A stretch of 64,000 nt of DNA from contig NZ_QNRK01000007.1 of assembly GCF_003315135.1 (NCBI RefSeq), positions 89,967-153,966 on the forward strand, written 5' to 3'. Source of the DNA: Roseiarcus fermentans (lineage in GTDB: Bacteria > Pseudomonadota > Alphaproteobacteria > Rhizobiales > Beijerinckiaceae). Below are positions 1 to 9,251 of the stretch, one piece after another (within the stretch, counting starts at the first letter, position 1; each line of letters begins with the position of its first letter). Made by a program: the position numbers and the translations under genes. The notes beneath the pieces are model-generated. The model saw nothing but the letters and a program-made list of their open reading frames with translations, searched no databases and was not told the DNA's origin.

Positions 1-840
1 GCTGCGCACGCTGCAGCCGGCCGCATCCGCGACTTCGTGCAGCGCGATGGGTTGTCCGGCGCGAGCCTGAATGTATTCCTCTGCACGGCGAATAATCCGG
101 GGCACGGGACATTGGCCGGGTCGGGCCAACTGCATCGAGTAGTTGTTCGGCTGGGATCTGAGCAATGTGTAAAGCAAAAGGTCCGTGAACGACCGGCAAG
201 CCATGTCGTTGGCTGCGAAAGAATTCGGCGATGCAAGTTCTTCGGCCAAGAGCCAGATCAGACGCCGAATGCCCTGACCCGGGCCGGATTCCCAATCGAT
301 AAACGGATCGAAGACGATGTCGTCCTTCCCTGGTTCGCCCAACAGCGCGGCCAGCCGCTCCTTGAGGCTCGGCGCCGGAATCCAGATCGCCATCCGCACG
401 TGATCGTCCGTGGCGGAGAGACGCGTCCCGGGCAGCCCTCGGTAGATCAGACCGGTTGTCCTGTCGGAGTCGCCGTCTCGTCTGGCGCCGGGGGCGACGT
501 AGGCCAGGGCCCCCTGGCTCACGGACGTCAGGCAGTAATCCGGAAGCCCGGGATCGCCGATCGACATCGCGGTCGAATACCGGTCCTTGACGTAGGCGAC
601 GTCGAGAACGCCGAGACCGCTGGCGCCGCGCGTTGAAAGAACCTGCTCCTGCTCCCTGCCGTTCGGGACTCGGCCTGTCAGCCGGTAGGTCAGGCGTCTG
701 AATTGAGGCTTCATGAAGTAGGGTTGAAGCTGTGGCCAATAGACGCCGCTTTCCAGCTCCGAGAGGTTACGAAAGTGGGTAAGTCTGATTCTTTCTGGCT
801 GGTTTTCGCTGGATTGCGGGAAGACGACATCTGCCACCAT
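1..840 (-). CDS. AraC-family transcriptional regulator, C-terminus cut by window edge
   Basis: Reading the minus strand from an ATG at 840 gives an open frame of 280 codons that runs off the left edge. The last visible part (VPRIIRRAEEYIQARAG, then PIALHEVADAAGCSVRS) is the first helix-turn-helix of an AraC/XylS DNA-binding domain. The roughly 220 residues before it match the general shape of the N-terminal domain found in regulators of the AraC-binding-like (cupin) class. Such proteins usually activate catabolic or stress genes; the target cannot be told from here. The second helix-turn-helix lies outside the window. The ATG at 714 is an in-frame alternative start but would remove conserved-looking N-terminal sequence. 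Confidence 0.8.
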   Translation of the reverse strand, partial: MVADVVFPQSSENQPERIRLTHFRNLSELESGVYWPQLQPYFMKPQFRRLTYRLTGRVPNGREQEQVLSTRGASGLGVLDVAYVKDRYSTAMSIGDPGLPDYCLTSVSQGALAYVAPGARRDGDSDRTTGLIYRGLPGTRLSATDDHVRMAIWIPAPSLKERLAALLGEPGKDDIVFDPFIDWESGPGQGIRRLIWLLAEELASPNSFAANDMACRSFTDLLLYTLLRSQPNNYSMQLARPGQCPVPRIIRRAEEYIQARAGQPIALHEVADAAGCSVRS

Positions 841-1777
841 GCACGGGTCCCTTCGATCTCTACAAGGCGACTTAGACGGCCGCCGATCGGGAATATGCAC
901 GCCCCGCTGATTAATAGCACGTTGATCGCTGGAAAGCTGTGATTGAGAATCACACAACTCGCACGCTTCCTCGGCCAGGTCGTAGCAGCAGGTGTCGCTA
1001 TGACCTTCGTAGGCGGCCATGAGCACGCGTCTACGCCTCCCCGTGAGGCCGCTTCCTCACCAGAACGAGGCGCCCATTCCCCGATGGATGCCGCCCGCAA
1101 AACGTCGAGTCCGGCCGTTGGATCGTTCGGGGCATCCGCGCGCATCGGGCGGACTGCGCCGGCTCGGGCCTCGGTCCGGACGTCGGCATTCCGGCCCGTT
1201 CCCGCCGACCGCCTCGCGCGACAAATCCCTGCCCGCCGCCCGGGCATGTTCTACATTTGTTCCGTCAAGCCAACCGCGAGGTCGCCTTGTCCGCTCCCTT
1301 CCGTCACCCGTCGAGCCCGGAGTCCGCCCGCGCCCGGCGGCAGGCCCGGCGGGTCGGCGCGGCAACGGCGCTCGGCCGGTTTTTTTGCGCTGGGCGCCGC
1401 CCGCAAGTCCTTGAAAAGTCCAACTTCGCACGGGGAATACCGAGGAAATCCAAATGTCCTGAGTCCGCCTTTCCGCCGTCTGGGGCGGAAGCCCGCGGCG
1501 CCGCGGCGGAAGGCGGCGGCCAATCCCAATCCGCGCGATTGGGCGCTGATCAGCGGAAAGATCGCAGGTCCGAACCGGCGCTTCGAGACCCACCGCCTTC
1601 CACGCCAGCACGACGAGGCGGCGAGGGAGACGATGACCGGATCGGGCGCGACGCTCGCCCGGAAAACTTCGCGCAAGGCCTGGAAACATGGAATCCGCGC
1701 CCGGGACCGAGACGACCCTGGAGGCTCCGGGCCCCTGTCTCGGAACCGTCGTCGAGCGCCGCAGCCGGCGCCCTTGC
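841..1777. other. Intergenic stretch without a convincing gene
   Basis: About 940 bases separate the AraC-type gene from accC. Open frames exist on both strands, but their translations are arginine/proline/alanine-rich, low-complexity and lack any recognisable domain, as expected for random frames in GC-rich DNA. The only clear signal is a LexA-type box at 1248-1262. A run of seven T at 1381-1387 follows GC-rich sequence but has no clean hairpin. Confidence 0.6.
1248..1262. promoter_or_regulatory. Candidate SOS (LexA) box, GTTC-N7-GTTC
   Basis: The bases GTTCTACATTTGTTC fit exactly the direct-repeat LexA operator GTTC-N7-GTTC known from Alphaproteobacteria. No clear DNA-damage gene lies next to it: accC ends at 1778 on the minus strand and the AraC-type gene starts at 840 on the minus strand. 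It may be a chance match or mark a lost or unrecognised small gene. Confidence 0.45.
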
Positions 1778-3133
1778 CTAGTCGTCCATCGGCGGTTCGG
1801 TCTTGAGGAACTCTTCGAGCCAGTGGATGTCGTACTGGCCGTTCTGGACGTCCGGGTTGCGGACCAGGGCGCGAAACAGCGGCAGCGTGGTGTTGATGCC
1901 GTCGACGATGAATTCGTCGAGGGCGCGCCTGAGCCGCATCAGCGCCTCGGTCCGGGTGCGGCCGTGGACGATCAGCTTGCCGACCAGGGAGTCGTAGTAG
2001 GGCGGGATCACGTAGCCCTGATAGGCGGACGAATCGACCCGCACTCCGAGCCCTCCCGGCGGATGGAAGTAGGTGATCCGCCCCGGCGAGGGCAGGAAGG
2101 TCCGGGCGTGCTCCGCATTGACGCGGCACTCGATCGCGGCGCCGAGCACGCGCACCTCGTCCTGGGTGATCGACAGCGGCGAGCCGGCCGCGATCTTGAT
2201 CTGCTCGTTGACGATGTCGATGCCGGTGATCATCTCGGTGACCGGATGCTCGACCTGCACCCGGGTGTTCATCTCGATGAAGTAGAACTGGCCGCTCTCG
2301 TAGAGGAACTCGATCGTGCCGGCGCCGACATAGCCGAGCTCCGCGACGGCGCGCGCGCAGATCCCGCCGATCTCGTCGCGCTGCTCGGCGTTCAGCGCCG
2401 GCGAGGGGCCTTCTTCCCAGACCTTCTGGTGGCGGCGCTGCAGCGAGCAGTCGCGCTCGCCGAGATGGACGGCGCCGCCCTTGCCGTCGCCGAGCACCTG
2501 GATCTCGATGTGGCGCGGCTTGGCGAGATATTTTTCCAGGTAGACTTGATCGTTGCCGAAGGCCGTCTTGGCTTCGATGCGGGCGTTCTCGAGGGCGTTG
2601 GCCAGTTCGTCCGAATTGTTGGCGACCTTCATGCCGCGGCCGCCGCCGCCCGCCGCCGCCTTGACGATCACCGGATAGCCGATCTCGTCGGCGATCCTGA
2701 GCGCCTCGGCCGGGTCGTCGATGGCGCCTTCGGAGCCGGGGACGCAAGGAATGCCGAGCCGCGCCGCGGTGCGCTTGGCCTCGATCTTGTCGCCCATCAG
2801 GCGGATGTGGTCCGCCTTGGGGCCGATGAACGCGATCTCGTGTTCTTCCAGGATGTCGGCGAAGCGGGCGTTTTCGGACAGGAAGCCGTAGCCGGGGTGA
2901 ACCGCGTCCGCGCCGGTGATCTCGCAGGCGGCGACGATGGCGGGGATGTTGAGATAGCTGTCCTTGGCCGGAGGCGGCCCGATGCAGACGCTCTCGTCGG
3001 CGAGCTTGACGTGCATCGCCTCCTTGTCGGCGGTCGAGTAGACGGCGACCGTCGAGATGCCGAGCTCCTTGGCGGCGCGCATCACGCGAAGCGCGATCTC
3101 GCCCCGGTTGGCGATGAGAATCTTGTCGAACAT
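1778..3133 (-). CDS. accC: Biotin carboxylase subunit of acetyl-CoA carboxylase
   Basis: The 451-residue product carries the full AccC signature: [20 protein letters not shown] at the start, the glycine-rich ATP-grasp loop ([12 protein letters not shown]), [13 protein letters not shown], and the [14 protein letters not shown] active-site stretch. It carboxylates biotin on AccB using ATP and bicarbonate, the first step of fatty-acid synthesis. The length is normal for the family. It lies 14 bases downstream of accB on the same strand, the usual accBC operon. The aroQ gene often found upstream of accB in relatives is absent here. Confidence 0.98.
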   Translation of the reverse strand: MFDKILIANRGEIALRVMRAAKELGISTVAVYSTADKEAMHVKLADESVCIGPPPAKDSYLNIPAIVAACEITGADAVHPGYGFLSENARFADILEEHEIAFIGPKADHIRLMGDKIEAKRTAARLGIPCVPGSEGAIDDPAEALRIADEIGYPVIVKAAAGGGGRGMKVANNSDELANALENARIEAKTAFGNDQVYLEKYLAKPRHIEIQVLGDGKGGAVHLGERDCSLQRRHQKVWEEGPSPALNAEQRDEIGGICARAVAELGYVGAGTIEFLYESGQFYFIEMNTRVQVEHPVTEMITGIDIVNEQIKIAAGSPLSITQDEVRVLGAAIECRVNAEHARTFLPSPGRITYFHPPGGLGVRVDSSAYQGYVIPPYYDSLVGKLIVHGRTRTEALMRLRRALDEFIVDGINTTLPLFRALVRNPDVQNGQYDIHWLEEFLKTEPPMDD

Positions 3134-3147
3134 CGAACCCTATCCGA

Positions 3148-3654
3148 TCACTCGATGACGACCAGCGGCTGGCCGTATTCGACCGGGGAGCCGTCCGATA
3201 CGAGGATGCTGACGATCTTGCCGCCGCGGTGGGCGACGATGTCGTTGAATGTCTTCATCGCCTCGACGAGCAGAAGCTTGTCGCCGGCCTTCACGATCTC
3301 GCCCACCTCGACGAAGGGCTTCGCCTCGGGGCTCGGCCGCAGGTAGGCGGTGCCGACCATCGGCGATTTGACGGCGGCGTCGCCATGGTCGGCTTCGGCC
3401 GGTTCGGCGGCGCCTGCCGTCTGGGAAGGGAAGGTGAAGGACGCGGCCGCGACCGGGGCGGCGGCGGCCGGAACCGCGACCGCCGGCACGACCGGGACGC
3501 GCTCGCGCGCAAGGCGAACCCGAACCTCGCCGAGGTCGATCTCGACCTCGCTCAGATCGTATTTCGAAGCGATTTTCGCCAGTTGGTCGATTGTTGAGAT
3601 ATCCACAAGGCTCTGCTCAGGCTCGTCGGATCGCGTGCCGGACGGCTTCTTCAT
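3148..3654 (-). CDS. accB: Biotin carboxyl carrier protein of acetyl-CoA carboxylase
   Basis: This 168-residue protein ends in a biotinyl domain with the biotin-accepting lysine in LVEAMKTFNDI. The alanine/proline-rich linker in the middle and the hydrophilic N-terminal segment (STIDQLAKIASKYDLSEVEI) are typical of AccB. It carries the biotin that AccC carboxylates and hands the carboxyl group to the AccAD transferase. It is the first gene of an accBC pair. A molybdopterin enzyme gene lies 93 bases upstream on the same strand, and this gap may hold the acc promoter. Confidence 0.96.
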   Translation of the reverse strand: MKKPSGTRSDEPEQSLVDISTIDQLAKIASKYDLSEVEIDLGEVRVRLARERVPVVPAVAVPAAAAPVAAASFTFPSQTAGAAEPAEADHGDAAVKSPMVGTAYLRPSPEAKPFVEVGEIVKAGDKLLLVEAMKTFNDIVAHRGGKIVSILVSDGSPVEYGQPLVVIE

Positions 3655-3747
3655 GATTGCGCTGCTCGTTGGGGAAAGTGCGACATCGTCGAGGTTCGCC
3701 GTCCCTATATCGCGCCGTTTCCGGCAAAGGAAGAGCGGCGGCGACGC

Positions 3748-5835
3748 TCACGCGCGCCGCGCCCAGATCGCGACGTCGTGGAACGCCACCCCGCCGAACG
3801 GCGCCACGCTGTCGTCGCCGACGAGGGCGTTGATCCCCCAGCCGTCGAGGAAGGCCGACGGCGGCCAGATCCCCTCGCTGACCATCACGCCGGGGCTGGC
3901 GCCGGCGAACAGCCGCGCGTGCAGGCGGGTGCGGCCGCGGTCGTTGCCGATCTCGATCAGGTCGCCGTCGCCGACCCCCAGTCCGGCCGCATCCTCCGGA
4001 TTGACGAGCAGTTCCGGCCGCCGCTCGCGCAGGCGCGAGGTCGCGGTCTCGGTGAAGGAGGAATTGAGGAAATTGCGCGCCGGCGAGGTCGCGAGCTTGA
4101 ACGGGCGGCGGTCGTCGGGCGCTTCGTTGACCGCCCAGTGGTCCGGCAGGCGCGGCATGTCGCGCCACGCGCCGCGCAGGCCGTCGTTGGCGAGCGGCGT
4201 GCGCGTCCAGTCCGGCTTGAACCGGAATTTCCCGTCCGGAAAGCCGAAGCCGTTGAGGAAATGCGCGTCTTCGAACGGCGGCTGGCAGTCGAGCCAGCGC
4301 TCCGTTTCCAGCCGCGCGAGATCGCCGTAGCCGGATTGGCGCAGCGTCCAGTCGATGATCTCGCGCGGGCTCATGGCGAAGGCGGGATGCCTGGCGCCGA
4401 GGCGGTCGGCGAGCGCGCACACGACCTCGTGGTTCGAACGGCAGCCGGGCGGGGGCTCGATCGCCTTCGGCGCGAATTGCAGATGCTGATTGCCCCCGGC
4501 GGTGTAGAGGTCGTCGTGCTCCAGAAACATCGTCGCCGGCAGCACCACGTCGGCGTAGCGCGCGGTGTCGGTCATGAACTGCTCGTGGACGCACACGAAC
4601 AGGTCGTCGCGGGAAAAACCCCGCCGGACCTTGCCCTGATTCGGCGCGACGGCGAGCGGATTGGTGTTCTGGATCAGCATCGCTTCGACCGGGGGCCCGT
4701 GCTTGAGCGCCTCCGGTTCGCCGGTGAGGACGGCGCCGACGAGCGACTGGTCGAGGCGGCGCACGCGCGAATCGCGCACGTCGAGCCCTTCGATCATCGT
4801 CTTCTTCAGCGTGAAGATTCCGCTGTTGCTGTGGAACGCGCCGCCGCCCTCGTGCGCCCAGGCGCCGGTGACCGCGGGGATGCACAACGCCGCGTGCATG
4901 TTGGCCGCGCCGTTGCGCTGGCGCGAAAACCCGTAGCCGAGGCGGAAGAAAGTGCGCTTCGTGCGGCCGACCAGCGCCGCGAAGGCCTCGATCTCGGCGA
5001 CGTCGAGGCCGGTGATCGCCGCCGCCCAGGCGGGGTCGCGGGTCGAAAGATGCGCCTCGAGTTCGCCGGGCGCGTCGGTGAAGCGGGCGAGGTAGTCGCG
5101 GTCGGCGTAACCGTCGCGAAAGCAGACGTGCATGACGGCGCAGGCGAGCGCGCCGTCCGTCCCGGGCCGGACTTTCAGCGCGAGGTCGGCCTGGCGCATG
5201 GTCTCGGTCTCGTAGACGTCGACGGCGACGATCTTCGCGCCGCGTTCCTTGCGGGCGCGGACGGCGTGGGTCATGACGTTGACCTGCGTCGCCACCGCGT
5301 TCGTGCCCCAGATCACGACGCAGTCCGACTTCGCCATCTCGCGCGGATCGGCGCCGGCCAGTTTGCCGGCGCCCGCCACCCAGCCGGGCCAGGCGACGCC
5401 GACGCAGATCGTGCCGTAGAAGCGCGAGTAGCGCTTGGCGTGGGTCAGGCGCTCGATCCCGTCGCGCATCACGAGACCCATGGTGCCGGCGTAGAAGTAT
5501 GGCCAGACGCTTTCCGGCCCGCGCCGCCGCTCCGTGGCGAGAAACGCCTCCGCCACGCGGTCGAGCGCCTCGTCCCAGCCGATCGCAGCGAACTGCCCCG
5601 AGCCCTTCGGCCCGACCCGCAGCAGCGGCTGCGTCAGGCGGTCGGGATGGTGGATGCGCTCGGCGTAGCGGGCGACCTTTGCGCAGATCACGCCGGACGT
5701 GTAGGTCTGCTCCGGCGCGCCGCGAATCCGCCCGATCCGCGCGCCTCCCACGACCTCGACATCGAGCGCGCACACCGATGGGCAGTCGTGCGGGCAGACA
5801 GAAGGTTTCTGGACGATTTCCGTCGACCTGTTCAC
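3748..5835 (-). CDS. Molybdopterin-dependent oxidoreductase with one [4Fe-4S] cluster
   Basis: The product (about 695 residues from the GTG at 5835) starts with a cysteine pattern CPHDCPSVC followed about 27 residues later by GVICAK, the Fe4S4 motif of the DMSO-reductase/formate-dehydrogenase superfamily. Later landmarks are IWGTNAVATQ, a central stretch with QNTNPLAVAPNQ, and a C-terminal molydopterin-dinucleotide-binding domain (LATSPARNFLNSSF). The substrate cannot be assigned; family members act on formate, thiosulfate, nitrate and others. No partner subunit is adjacent. An in-frame ATG at 5901 would add 22 residues without family-like sequence, while the GTG is preceded by an AGG, so the GTG is preferred. 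No Tat signal is seen, so a cytoplasmic site is likely. Confidence 0.88.
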   Translation of the reverse strand: MNRSTEIVQKPSVCPHDCPSVCALDVEVVGGARIGRIRGAPEQTYTSGVICAKVARYAERIHHPDRLTQPLLRVGPKGSGQFAAIGWDEALDRVAEAFLATERRRGPESVWPYFYAGTMGLVMRDGIERLTHAKRYSRFYGTICVGVAWPGWVAGAGKLAGADPREMAKSDCVVIWGTNAVATQVNVMTHAVRARKERGAKIVAVDVYETETMRQADLALKVRPGTDGALACAVMHVCFRDGYADRDYLARFTDAPGELEAHLSTRDPAWAAAITGLDVAEIEAFAALVGRTKRTFFRLGYGFSRQRNGAANMHAALCIPAVTGAWAHEGGGAFHSNSGIFTLKKTMIEGLDVRDSRVRRLDQSLVGAVLTGEPEALKHGPPVEAMLIQNTNPLAVAPNQGKVRRGFSRDDLFVCVHEQFMTDTARYADVVLPATMFLEHDDLYTAGGNQHLQFAPKAIEPPPGCRSNHEVVCALADRLGARHPAFAMSPREIIDWTLRQSGYGDLARLETERWLDCQPPFEDAHFLNGFGFPDGKFRFKPDWTRTPLANDGLRGAWRDMPRLPDHWAVNEAPDDRRPFKLATSPARNFLNSSFTETATSRLRERRPELLVNPEDAAGLGVGDGDLIEIGNDRGRTRLHARLFAGASPGVMVSEGIWPPSAFLDGWGINALVGDDSVAPFGGVAFHDVAIWARRA

Positions 5836-5949
5836 GCGCGCCTCGCGATGCGCCCGCCGCGCCGTTTGCGCCGCGGCTCCACCGCATTCACTGGATTGCA
5901 ACCGGAAGTCGAGTTAGGTTGCATCGTGGCGGGACTGATTCGACGAGAA

Positions 5950-6510
5950 ATGCGGGTTCTCCTCGCTGGGACGGCGCTGGCGGCGGCGCTTCCGTTTCCC
6001 GCCGGGGCGGACAGGGCGGCGGGCGCAGAAATTCATTATGCGCCGGAAGAGAATCTGGAGCTAGTGGACGCCCGGGTGATCGGCGCCGCGGCGCTCACGA
6101 TCGACATGGCCGCCTATGTCCTGTCCGACCCGCGGGTGATCGAGGCGCTGATCGACGCCGCGGAACGCGACGTCGCCGTGCGCCTCTACTTCGACAAATC
6201 GCAATTCTCGCAGCACGGGCTCAGGGTCGACGCCCCGATCGAGGCGCTGCTCGCCCATCCCAACGTCGCTGCGAAGGTGAAGGGGCAGGGGGTGCTGATG
6301 CATCTCAAGGCCTATGCCGTGGACGGCAAGCTCCTGCGCACCGGCTCCGACAATTTTTCGAAGCCCGGCCTTTCCGAGCAGGACAACGATCTGGTGCTGA
6401 TCTCCGACCCGGCGACGGTCAGCGCCTTCGAGCGGGATTTCGAAGAGATCTGGTCGCGCGCGCAAAACATCGACGCGCTCGACACGCCGGAACAGGGCCG
6501 CGCGCCGTAG
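5950..6510 (+). CDS. Secreted phospholipase D-like (HKD) domain protein
   Basis: A predicted 186-residue protein starts with a signal-peptide-like segment (MRVLLAGTALAAALPFPAGA) and carries one HxKx4D motif in MHLKAYAVDGKLLRTGSDNF, the catalytic signature of the phospholipase D/nuclease superfamily. A single HKD copy and small size resemble the Nuc-type endonucleases, which work as dimers in the periplasm. It is divergent from the molybdopterin gene. A GTG at 5926 is a possible earlier start. The substrate (DNA or lipid) is unknown. Confidence 0.8.
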   Translation: MRVLLAGTALAAALPFPAGADRAAGAEIHYAPEENLELVDARVIGAAALTIDMAAYVLSDPRVIEALIDAAERDVAVRLYFDKSQFSQHGLRVDAPIEALLAHPNVAAKVKGQGVLMHLKAYAVDGKLLRTGSDNFSKPGLSEQDNDLVLISDPATVSAFERDFEEIWSRAQNIDALDTPEQGRAP

Positions 6511-6547
6511 CGGGGCTGCCACAAGGCCGGTTCGCCCCGGCCTGCGC

Positions 6548-6949
6548 TCAGCCGCCCGCGCCGGTCGGCTGGATCAGGTCCCATTTGCCGCCCCAGGGGT
6601 CGGAAAAGACGGCCACCGTCCCGTAAGGCTCGCGGCGCGGAGTTTCCAGAAAGCGGACGCCGCGCGCGCTCCAGGCGCGATGGTCCCGGTCGAAGTCGTC
6701 GGTGTGAACGAAGATGCCGACGCGTCCCCCCGTCTGGTCGCCCACGCGCGCCCGCTGCCGGTCGTCGCCCGGAACGGCGAGCAGGATGGCGGCGCCCGCG
6801 CCGCCGGGCGGCGCGACCACCACCCAGCGCTTGTCGCCGCCGAGCGGCGTGTCCTCGACCACCGCGAAGCCGAGCGCGTCGCGAAAGAACGCGAGGCCTT
6901 CCGCATAGCTCGGGACGAGGACGGTGACGGCGGCGATGGTCTGGGGCAT
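6548..6949 (-). CDS. Glyoxalase/bleomycin-resistance (VOC) family protein
   Basis: The 133-residue product has the two-repeat VOC fold layout: an opening strand (TIAAVTVLVPSYAEGLAFF), the FFRDALGF turn, and a C-terminal SDPWGGKWDLIQ element. VOC proteins bind a metal and act as isomerases, dioxygenases or resistance proteins; nothing here points to one substrate. The start at MPQTIAAV fits the usual family N-terminus, although the frame stays open further upstream. Confidence 0.85.
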   Translation of the reverse strand: MPQTIAAVTVLVPSYAEGLAFFRDALGFAVVEDTPLGGDKRWVVVAPPGGAGAAILLAVPGDDRQRARVGDQTGGRVGIFVHTDDFDRDHRAWSARGVRFLETPRREPYGTVAVFSDPWGGKWDLIQPTGAGG

Positions 6950-7083
6950 GGGGTCCAGCGTGGAGGGCGGCCAGAGCATCCCGGCGCGGCGAGCGGATGT
7001 CCAGCCCCGAACGTCGCATGGCGCCCACGCTTCCGAACGGACAGAGCAAACTGTCACCGAAATAGCCGGTCGGCCGACGCCAA

Positions 7084-7776
7084 CTAAGGCCCCTCCTCCG
7101 AGGAGCCTGCTTCCCGCAACACCTCCGCCGCCATCGCCCGCGTCACCCGCCGTCCCCGCGCCAGCGCCTCGTGGTCGAGCGCCGCGACAATGCGGCGCGC
7201 CGCCGCCAGCGAGCGTTCGATGCGCAGCGCGATGAAGGCGACGACGCGCGGCTCGACCGTGAGCTGGCGGTCGCTGAACAGCTTGAACAGGACCGCTTCG
7301 GTCAGGTCGAAGTCCGGCGCCCCGAGCCCGACCAGCGGGGCGAGGCGCAGGCGCGACAGGAGGTCGGGCGTGCGCAGCGCCCAGGCGGAGGGCTCCGTGC
7401 GGGCGGTGAGCAACGCAAAACTCTGATTCTGCAGGACGGCGTTGAGGATGTGGAACAGGCGGTCCTCGCGCGCGCCGATCCGGTCCGCGTCCTCGATCAG
7501 GATCGCCGCGGCGTCGGCGCAGGCGGCGACGTCGGCATCCGCGAGCGTCTCGCCGTGGACGACGGTCGCGCCGGCCCTTTCCGCCCATAGGTGCCCGAGA
7601 TGGCTCTTCCCCGATCCCTCGGGGCCGAGCAGCAAGAGCATGCGGCTCGCCCAGTCCGGCCAGCGCGCGACGGCCGCGAGCGCCTCGCGGTTCGCCGGGG
7701 CGGCGAGAAAATCCTCGGCCGCGAAGCTCGGCCGATGCGGCCAGTCGAGCGTGAGCTGGCGGGGCAGGCCGGTCAT
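7084..7776 (-). CDS. hdaA: DnaA-related regulatory inactivator HdaA
   Basis: The 230-residue protein has a short N-terminal clamp-binding motif (QLTLDW, residues 7-12) followed by an AAA+ domain with Walker A GPEGSGKSH (51-59), an ILIEDAD Walker B and a lid region. It lacks the DnaA DNA-binding domain. In Alphaproteobacteria HdaA binds the DNA-loaded beta clamp and stimulates hydrolysis of DnaA-ATP, limiting initiation to once per cycle. Its ATG overlaps the stop of the AI-2E permease gene by four bases, so the two are translationally coupled; this gene order is common in relatives. Confidence 0.92.
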   Translation of the reverse strand: MTGLPRQLTLDWPHRPSFAAEDFLAAPANREALAAVARWPDWASRMLLLLGPEGSGKSHLGHLWAERAGATVVHGETLADADVAACADAAAILIEDADRIGAREDRLFHILNAVLQNQSFALLTARTEPSAWALRTPDLLSRLRLAPLVGLGAPDFDLTEAVLFKLFSDRQLTVEPRVVAFIALRIERSLAAARRIVAALDHEALARGRRVTRAMAAEVLREAGSSEEGP

Positions 7777-8882
7777 GTCCGCTCTTCGGCCGCGCGGCCG
7801 AGGTAGAATGGGCTCGCGCGGTAGAGGCCGATCAGGTGCCGGACGATCACCCCGATCACCGCCGCCGCCGGGACGGCGACGACGAGGCCGACGAAGCCGA
7901 ACAATTGCCCGAACGCCAGCAGCGCGAACATCAGCCAGACCGGGTGGAGGCCGACCGAGCCGCCGACGAGATTCGGCGAGATCACGTTGCCTTCGAGAAA
8001 CTGGCCGCTGACCATGACGGCGAGCGCCAAGAAGAACAGTTTCAGGCTCGGCCAGCCCTGAACCAGAGACACCGCGATCGACAGGACGAGCGCGACCAGC
8101 GAACCGACATAGGGGATGAAACTCAGGAACCCGGCGATCACCCCGATCAGGAAGCCGAAGTCGAGGCCGATCAGCGTCAGGCCGATACCGTACCACAGGG
8201 CGTCGAACAGGCAGACCAGCGACTGGCCGCGAATGAAGCCGGCGAGCGCATGGTCGATCTCGCGCGCGATCTTGCGCAGGTGATCGCGATGGTCGAGCGG
8301 CAGCCAGCCGTCGATCGCGGCGAGCATCCGCTCCCAGTCGATCAAAATGTAGAACGCGACGACCGGCGTGATGACCAGGAGCGAGAAGAAGCCGAACACC
8401 GCGGCGCCGCCGGACACCAGCCCCTGCAACGCGTTGATGAGCCAGGTCGCGCCCTGGGAGACGAAATCGCCGAGCGACTTCTGGATCTGGTCGGGCGAAA
8501 ACTGCGCCCGCAGGCCGAGCGTGTCGATCCAGCCGCCGAGATATTTCTTGGAGAGCGTCGCGCCTTCTTCGAGCGCCAGCGCCTGAAGCTTCACGGCGTA
8601 GCCGGGAAATTTCTGCACGAACGCGATCAGTTCGTTGATAAGGATCGGCGCGACGACGATCAGGGCGAGGGCGAACGCGGTCGCGAACGCCACGAGGATG
8701 ATCAGCGCCGCGCCGAGCCGGTTGAGGCCCAGTCTCTCGAGCCGGCCGACCAGCGGATCGAGGAGATAGCCGAGCGCGATCCCGGCGGCGAAGGGCGTGA
8801 CCGTCGAGCCCAGGAGATGCAGGGCGAAACCGAACGCGCCGAGCACGAGGGCCCAGAAGACGACCTGCCGCTCGACGCTCAT
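7773..8882 (-). CDS. AI-2E family (PerM/YhhT-like) membrane permease
   Basis: A 369-residue integral membrane protein with about eight hydrophobic segments, starting MSVERQVVFWALVLGAFG. The GYLLDPLVGRLERLGLNR and LSFIPYVGSLVALVLS stretches are typical of the AI-2E transporter family. Members have been linked to autoinducer-2 or ion export, but most are uncharacterised. The frame is open for 35 codons upstream; the chosen ATG fits the family N-terminus. It is cotranscribed with hdaA (four-base overlap). Confidence 0.9.
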   Translation of the reverse strand: MSVERQVVFWALVLGAFGFALHLLGSTVTPFAAGIALGYLLDPLVGRLERLGLNRLGAALIILVAFATAFALALIVVAPILINELIAFVQKFPGYAVKLQALALEEGATLSKKYLGGWIDTLGLRAQFSPDQIQKSLGDFVSQGATWLINALQGLVSGGAAVFGFFSLLVITPVVAFYILIDWERMLAAIDGWLPLDHRDHLRKIAREIDHALAGFIRGQSLVCLFDALWYGIGLTLIGLDFGFLIGVIAGFLSFIPYVGSLVALVLSIAVSLVQGWPSLKLFFLALAVMVSGQFLEGNVISPNLVGGSVGLHPVWLMFALLAFGQLFGFVGLVVAVPAAAVIGVIVRHLIGLYRASPFYLGRAAEERT

Positions 8883-9251
8883 GGCGCGCGCCTCGCGCGG
8901 TAAGACATCCGATCGGCTGAACCAGGTCCCACTTGCTCGCCCCCCGCGTCGGATCCGGCGATCGGCGCCCGCGCGCGTCCCGCCCAACCGGGCGGATCTG
9001 CCGGCGTCGGCGCTTCGATAGCCGCGCTCGGCGTGAGCGCGGCCGCGCAGTCAGCGACCGCGCCGACAACGACGCCCGCAAATCCGGCCCGGCCACCATC
9101 CTACCACGGAAGGCGGATGTCGACCCGGGCCTCGTCGTTGCGGAATCGCGGAGCGCAGGCGCGGGGTCGCCGGGCGCTCGATCACGCTCGAAGCAAAAAA
9201 AAGCGCCGCCCGACAGGGCGGCGCCGGATTGAACCCACTCGGGGCGGGGGG
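8883..9251. other. Intergenic region between AI-2E permease and PEP-CTERM gene
   Basis: About 370 bases hold the upstream region of the permease/hdaA operon on the left and a strong minus-strand terminator at 9195-9224 on the right. No gene-like translation was seen. In many relatives the CDP-alcohol transferase gene lies directly upstream of the permease, so this gap is part of the site where extra genes entered. Confidence 0.55.
9195..9224 (-). terminator. Rho-independent terminator of the PEP-CTERM gene
   Basis: Read on the minus strand, a perfect 9-bp stem (9216-9224 with 9203-9211) and a 4-base loop are followed by eight T. It lies 27 bases beyond the stop codon of the PEP-CTERM gene and in its direction. 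Confidence 0.9.

Noticed and set aside
943..1806. Plus-strand frames around the LexA-type box
   Set aside because: Low-complexity proline/arginine/alanine translations with no domain, no good ribosome site.
1251..2747. Long open frame antisense to and past accC
   Set aside because: Arginine-rich translation, a shadow of the accC codons in GC-rich DNA.
3778..5949. Long plus-strand frame leading into the phospholipase D-like gene
   Set aside because: It is the shadow of the molybdopterin gene; only the part from 5950 has a signal peptide and HKD motif.
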